Assembly (NCBI RefSeq): GCF_010093025.1
Contig: NZ_CP048114.1
Span: 1,054,001 to 1,118,000 of the forward strand
Reading direction: 5' to 3'
Source: Edaphobacter sp. 12200R-103
Lineage (GTDB): Bacteria > Acidobacteriota > Terriglobia > Terriglobales > Acidobacteriaceae
DNA: 64,000 nucleotides
Both the position numbers and the translations under genes were made by a program. This document shows, one piece after another, positions 61,768-64,000 of this stretch. Numbering within the stretch: the stretch's first letter is position 1; every line of letters begins with the position of its first letter. The notes beneath the pieces were generated by a model, which was not told the origin of the DNA, did not search any database, and saw only the letters and a program-made list of their open reading frames with translations.

Positions 61768-64000
61768 CTAGAACTGCAGCCTCATGGAGACCTGTCCGGT
61801 GCGGGGACCTCCGAAGTCTGCAGTGCTCGTGGCGGTGATCTGCCCGAATGCAGGACTGGAGATATTCATATTCGGATTGCCAAGGTTGGTGTGGTTGAGG
61901 ATGTTGGTGAAGGTGCCTTCAGCACGCAGCGAGATGCCTTCGGTGATAGCAAAGGTCTTGCTGAGTCCCGCGGATAGATTGACTGTACCGGGACCAACCA
62001 CCGAACCGTTCTGCACGTTGCCAAAGCGGCCGATAGGAGCGGGATCGCCGGGGCGGCCGCGGCCGGTGGTGCAACTGGTGCCAGGAGTCCAATTCGGGGC
62101 TCCAGGGCAGGTGAAAGCCGCCTTGTTGAACCAGCCGGCAGCAGACCGATTCGTTGGAGTCGTACTGACACCTGTGACACGATCCACCTTTTGGCTGCGC
62201 CCTGGGAGCGCTCCGCCGGACGCCGTGCTGTTGAGGCCGGAACCGGTGCCGGAGGGATCTCCCTGGCCGCTGGAGAAGTAGGGAGAGAGGAATGGACCGG
62301 TCTGCAGCAGGAAGATGCTGCTGATCTGCCATCCACCGACAGCAGCATCGAGGATGCGGTTCATGCTTCCACCATACTTCTGGCCTCGCCCGATAGGCAG
62401 AGCATAAAGCAGCGTGGTGTTCCAGCGGTGACGTCGCGAGCCGTAGACCTGACCGAAGTCCACGTTGGGATCATTCCCCCAGGAAGCACGGCTGCCGCCG
62501 CTTTCGCCGGCGAAGCTGGTGCTGCCAGGCCCCTGGTTATTGGAGAGATTTTTTGCAAACGTGTAGGTGGATTCGAAGCTCAGACCATCTCTCATGCGAT
62601 GCGAGACGTTGATCTGACCGGACTGATAGTTGGAGTCAGCCCCTGTGGAACGGGCATTGATCACACCCCAGTTGGGGAAAGGACGCGCCGAGAGTGGCTG
62701 GTTATAGGCCGAGACGGTGGAGGAGTACGGCATATCGTTGTAGTTAGGAGCCCAGACCAGGTGATGCGTCGTCATGCCGATGTAGGAGAGACGAACTCCG
62801 TATCCCTGGCCGAGGTCACGATCAAGCGAAAGGGTGAACTGCTGAGAGTAAGGATCCTTCCAGTTCACATCGTTGGCAGTACCGAAGTAGGCCTGTCCGA
62901 AGCTCGCAGTGCTGGAACTGGTGCCGGAGCCGGCGAAGATGTTGGGCCACACATACGCCGGGCCGCTTGCAGTCTTCGCATTGGAGTACTGGACCGTATT
63001 GGCCTGCAGGGTCCCGGTAAGCGAGTAGAAGTTCGAACCCAGCAGCGTGATGTTGTAGAGGCCGTAGCCGCCGCGCAGCACGGTACGATTGTCATTGGTA
63101 AGACGGTAAGCAAAGCCGAAGCGTGGAGCGAAACGTGTCTTGATCGCCGTACGGAGGCCGGAGGGTAGCCCTGCCTGCGAGTTGCTGATCGTGGGAGTGC
63201 AGGCTGCACCATTTGCCGGCGCAACACCTGAGGACTGACCGAGGCCGCAGGAGTTGAAGCTCTGCAGATAGGGCTCTGAGACAAGGTTTCCAAAGCCATC
63301 GGGATAGATAACCTGGCCGGACTTGGCAATCGTCTTGTCAAAGTTGCCTATATTGCCGGTTGGGTCGTGATATGCGGGATGATACTCGTAACGTATGCCG
63401 TAGCTGAGGGTAAGTCGATCATTGACGCGCCACTGATCTTGCGCAAAGGCATGGTAGTGCATGGTGCGGCCGTCATTATCGGCCTGCACAACGTCGTAGA
63501 ACGTTGTGTTGGGAGTGCCGACGAGGAAGTCAGCGAATTCATTGCCAGTGAAGAGCGCACTCGAATAATCGAAGGTTCCGTAGTTATCAGCGCCATTAAA
63601 ACCGAGCGGCGTGACTGCCTGCATTCTGCGAATATCGACTCCAAACTTCATCGTGTGGCGTCCCTTCACCCATGTGAGATTGTCCGTGTAGACATGGGTG
63701 CGAGACTTGTTGATCGAGGTAAGGCGCTCTGCATCGAAGCTGGTCAGCAATCCGAAATCCAACTCGGGCACGCCGTTGTAGAAGAGATTCTGCAGACCAT
63801 TCAGGCCGGAGTCCTGCGTGAAAGCCTTTCCATCAAACGGGTTCGACGCTCCGTTGGTATCGAAGGTGAACCCATAACGGAACTCATTGATGAGGTTCGG
63901 GGTGAAGTTGTAGTTGCCTGCGATAAGAAAGATACGATCCTGGAACGCCGTCGTGCTGGAAGGCATCGCAAGCGGCTTCTGCGAGGTTTGGTTGTAGTTC
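61768..64000 (-). CDS. TonB-dependent receptor, C-terminal part (cut by window edge)
   Basis: About 743 residues are visible. The frame is open to base 64000, so the signal peptide, regulatory domain and plug are missing and 63966 is only an internal Met. The barrel carries the segments typical of Oar-like receptors (NLINEFRYGFTFDTNGASNP, HTMKFGVDIRRMQAVTPLG, DRLTLSYGIRYEYHP, RFAPRFGFAYRLTNDNRTVL, LSAGLSKTFAITEGISLRAE) and the expected end GQVSMRLQF. With the phospholipase C downstream it may form a unit for lipid or phosphate acquisition (inferred). Confidence 0.9.
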   Translation of the reverse strand, partial: NYNQTSQKPLAMPSSTTAFQDRIFLIAGNYNFTPNLINEFRYGFTFDTNGASNPFDGKAFTQDSGLNGLQNLFYNGVPELDFGLLTSFDAERLTSINKSRTHVYTDNLTWVKGRHTMKFGVDIRRMQAVTPLGFNGADNYGTFDYSSALFTGNEFADFLVGTPNTTFYDVVQADNDGRTMHYHAFAQDQWRVNDRLTLSYGIRYEYHPAYHDPTGNIGNFDKTIAKSGQVIYPDGFGNLVSEPYLQSFNSCGLGQSSGVAPANGAACTPTISNSQAGLPSGLRTAIKTRFAPRFGFAYRLTNDNRTVLRGGYGLYNITLLGSNFYSLTGTLQANTVQYSNAKTASGPAYVWPNIFAGSGTSSSTASFGQAYFGTANDVNWKDPYSQQFTLSLDRDLGQGYGVRLSYIGMTTHHLVWAPNYNDMPYSSTVSAYNQPLSARPFPNWGVINARSTGADSNYQSGQINVSHRMRDGLSFESTYTFAKNLSNNQGPGSTSFAGESGGSRASWGNDPNVDFGQVYGSRRHRWNTTLLYALPIGRGQKYGGSMNRILDAAVGGWQISSIFLLQTGPFLSPYFSSGQGDPSGTGSGLNSTASGGALPGRSQKVDRVTGVSTTPTNRSAAGWFNKAAFTCPGAPNWTPGTSCTTGRGRPGDPAPIGRFGNVQNGSVVGPGTVNLSAGLSKTFAITEGISLRAEGTFTNILNHTNLGNPNMNISSPAFGQITATSTADFGGPRTGQVSMRLQF

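Noticed and set aside
62191..63168. 325-codon plus-strand frame opposite the last TonB receptor
   Set aside because: It is a shadow of the receptor barrel, Gly/Val/Arg-rich, without motifs.
1..64000. CRISPR arrays, intact insertion sequences, replication origins or rRNA genes
   Set aside because: No regularly spaced repeats, transposase, DnaA-box clusters or rRNA segments were seen on reading.

Overview
The window looks like chromosomal DNA of a Terriglobia-type acidobacterium (Terriglobus/Granulicella/Edaphobacter relatives). This is an inference from three very large Oar-like TonB-dependent receptors with an N-terminal carboxypeptidase-regulatory fold and no SusD partner, the gene content (futalosine-pathway mqnD, HrpB, a DUF4126-like protein, a HAMP-like/trehalose-phosphate synthase fusion) and several small proteins of a type I associate with this group. 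No plasmid or phage replication genes are seen.

Layout. 1-17130 is a carbohydrate-utilisation region: the start of a secreted glycoside hydrolase (cut by the window edge), a frameshifted IclR-HTH/periplasmic-binding-fold regulator, a TonB-dependent receptor, a GH78-type alpha-L-rhamnosidase, a GntR/FCD regulator, a DapA-family aldolase, a fucose-isomerase-like protein and an ACS-type MFS transporter on the plus strand. Facing them are a short-chain dehydrogenase, a zinc MDR dehydrogenase and a secreted FG-GAP protein. Together they suggest release, import and largely non-phosphorylative breakdown of a deoxy-sugar such as L-rhamnose or L-fucose. 17360-20315 holds rpsO-pnp. 20463-34349 is mixed housekeeping: small conserved proteins, TPR and PspC proteins, lysA, an acyl-activating/ACP/acyltransferase fusion, an ArsB-type permease, hrpB, cheX, gltX and a selenoprotein-W-like protein. 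34468-37522 is trehalose synthesis (membrane-anchored otsA-like, otsB).

37560-49730 continues with an M23 peptidase, a DUF4126-like protein, a dGTPase-like HD protein, a long TPR protein, a PafA-like phosphatase-pyrD-purH cluster, serS and a LolA-like protein. 49897-54951 is a TonB receptor-sulfatase operon with a clear promoter. 55285-57839 holds ftsB, a membrane protein, bioY and mqnD. At 57968 lies a tRNA-Lys(CTT) whose 3' part is repeated, degenerate, at 59516-59568. The 1.5 kb between the copies holds an SGNH hydrolase and decayed-looking DNA, which looks like the scar of an integrated element. The window closes with a TonB receptor (cut by the edge) and a phosphocholine-type phospholipase C.

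The most unusual items are the acyl-activating/ACP/PlsC fusion, the sensor-like membrane module on trehalose-phosphate synthase, the IclR/sugar-binding chimeric regulator, the short-chain dehydrogenase with Arg in place of the catalytic Lys, the tRNA-Lys duplication, and several long perfect hairpins that lack a U-tract between co-directional genes.
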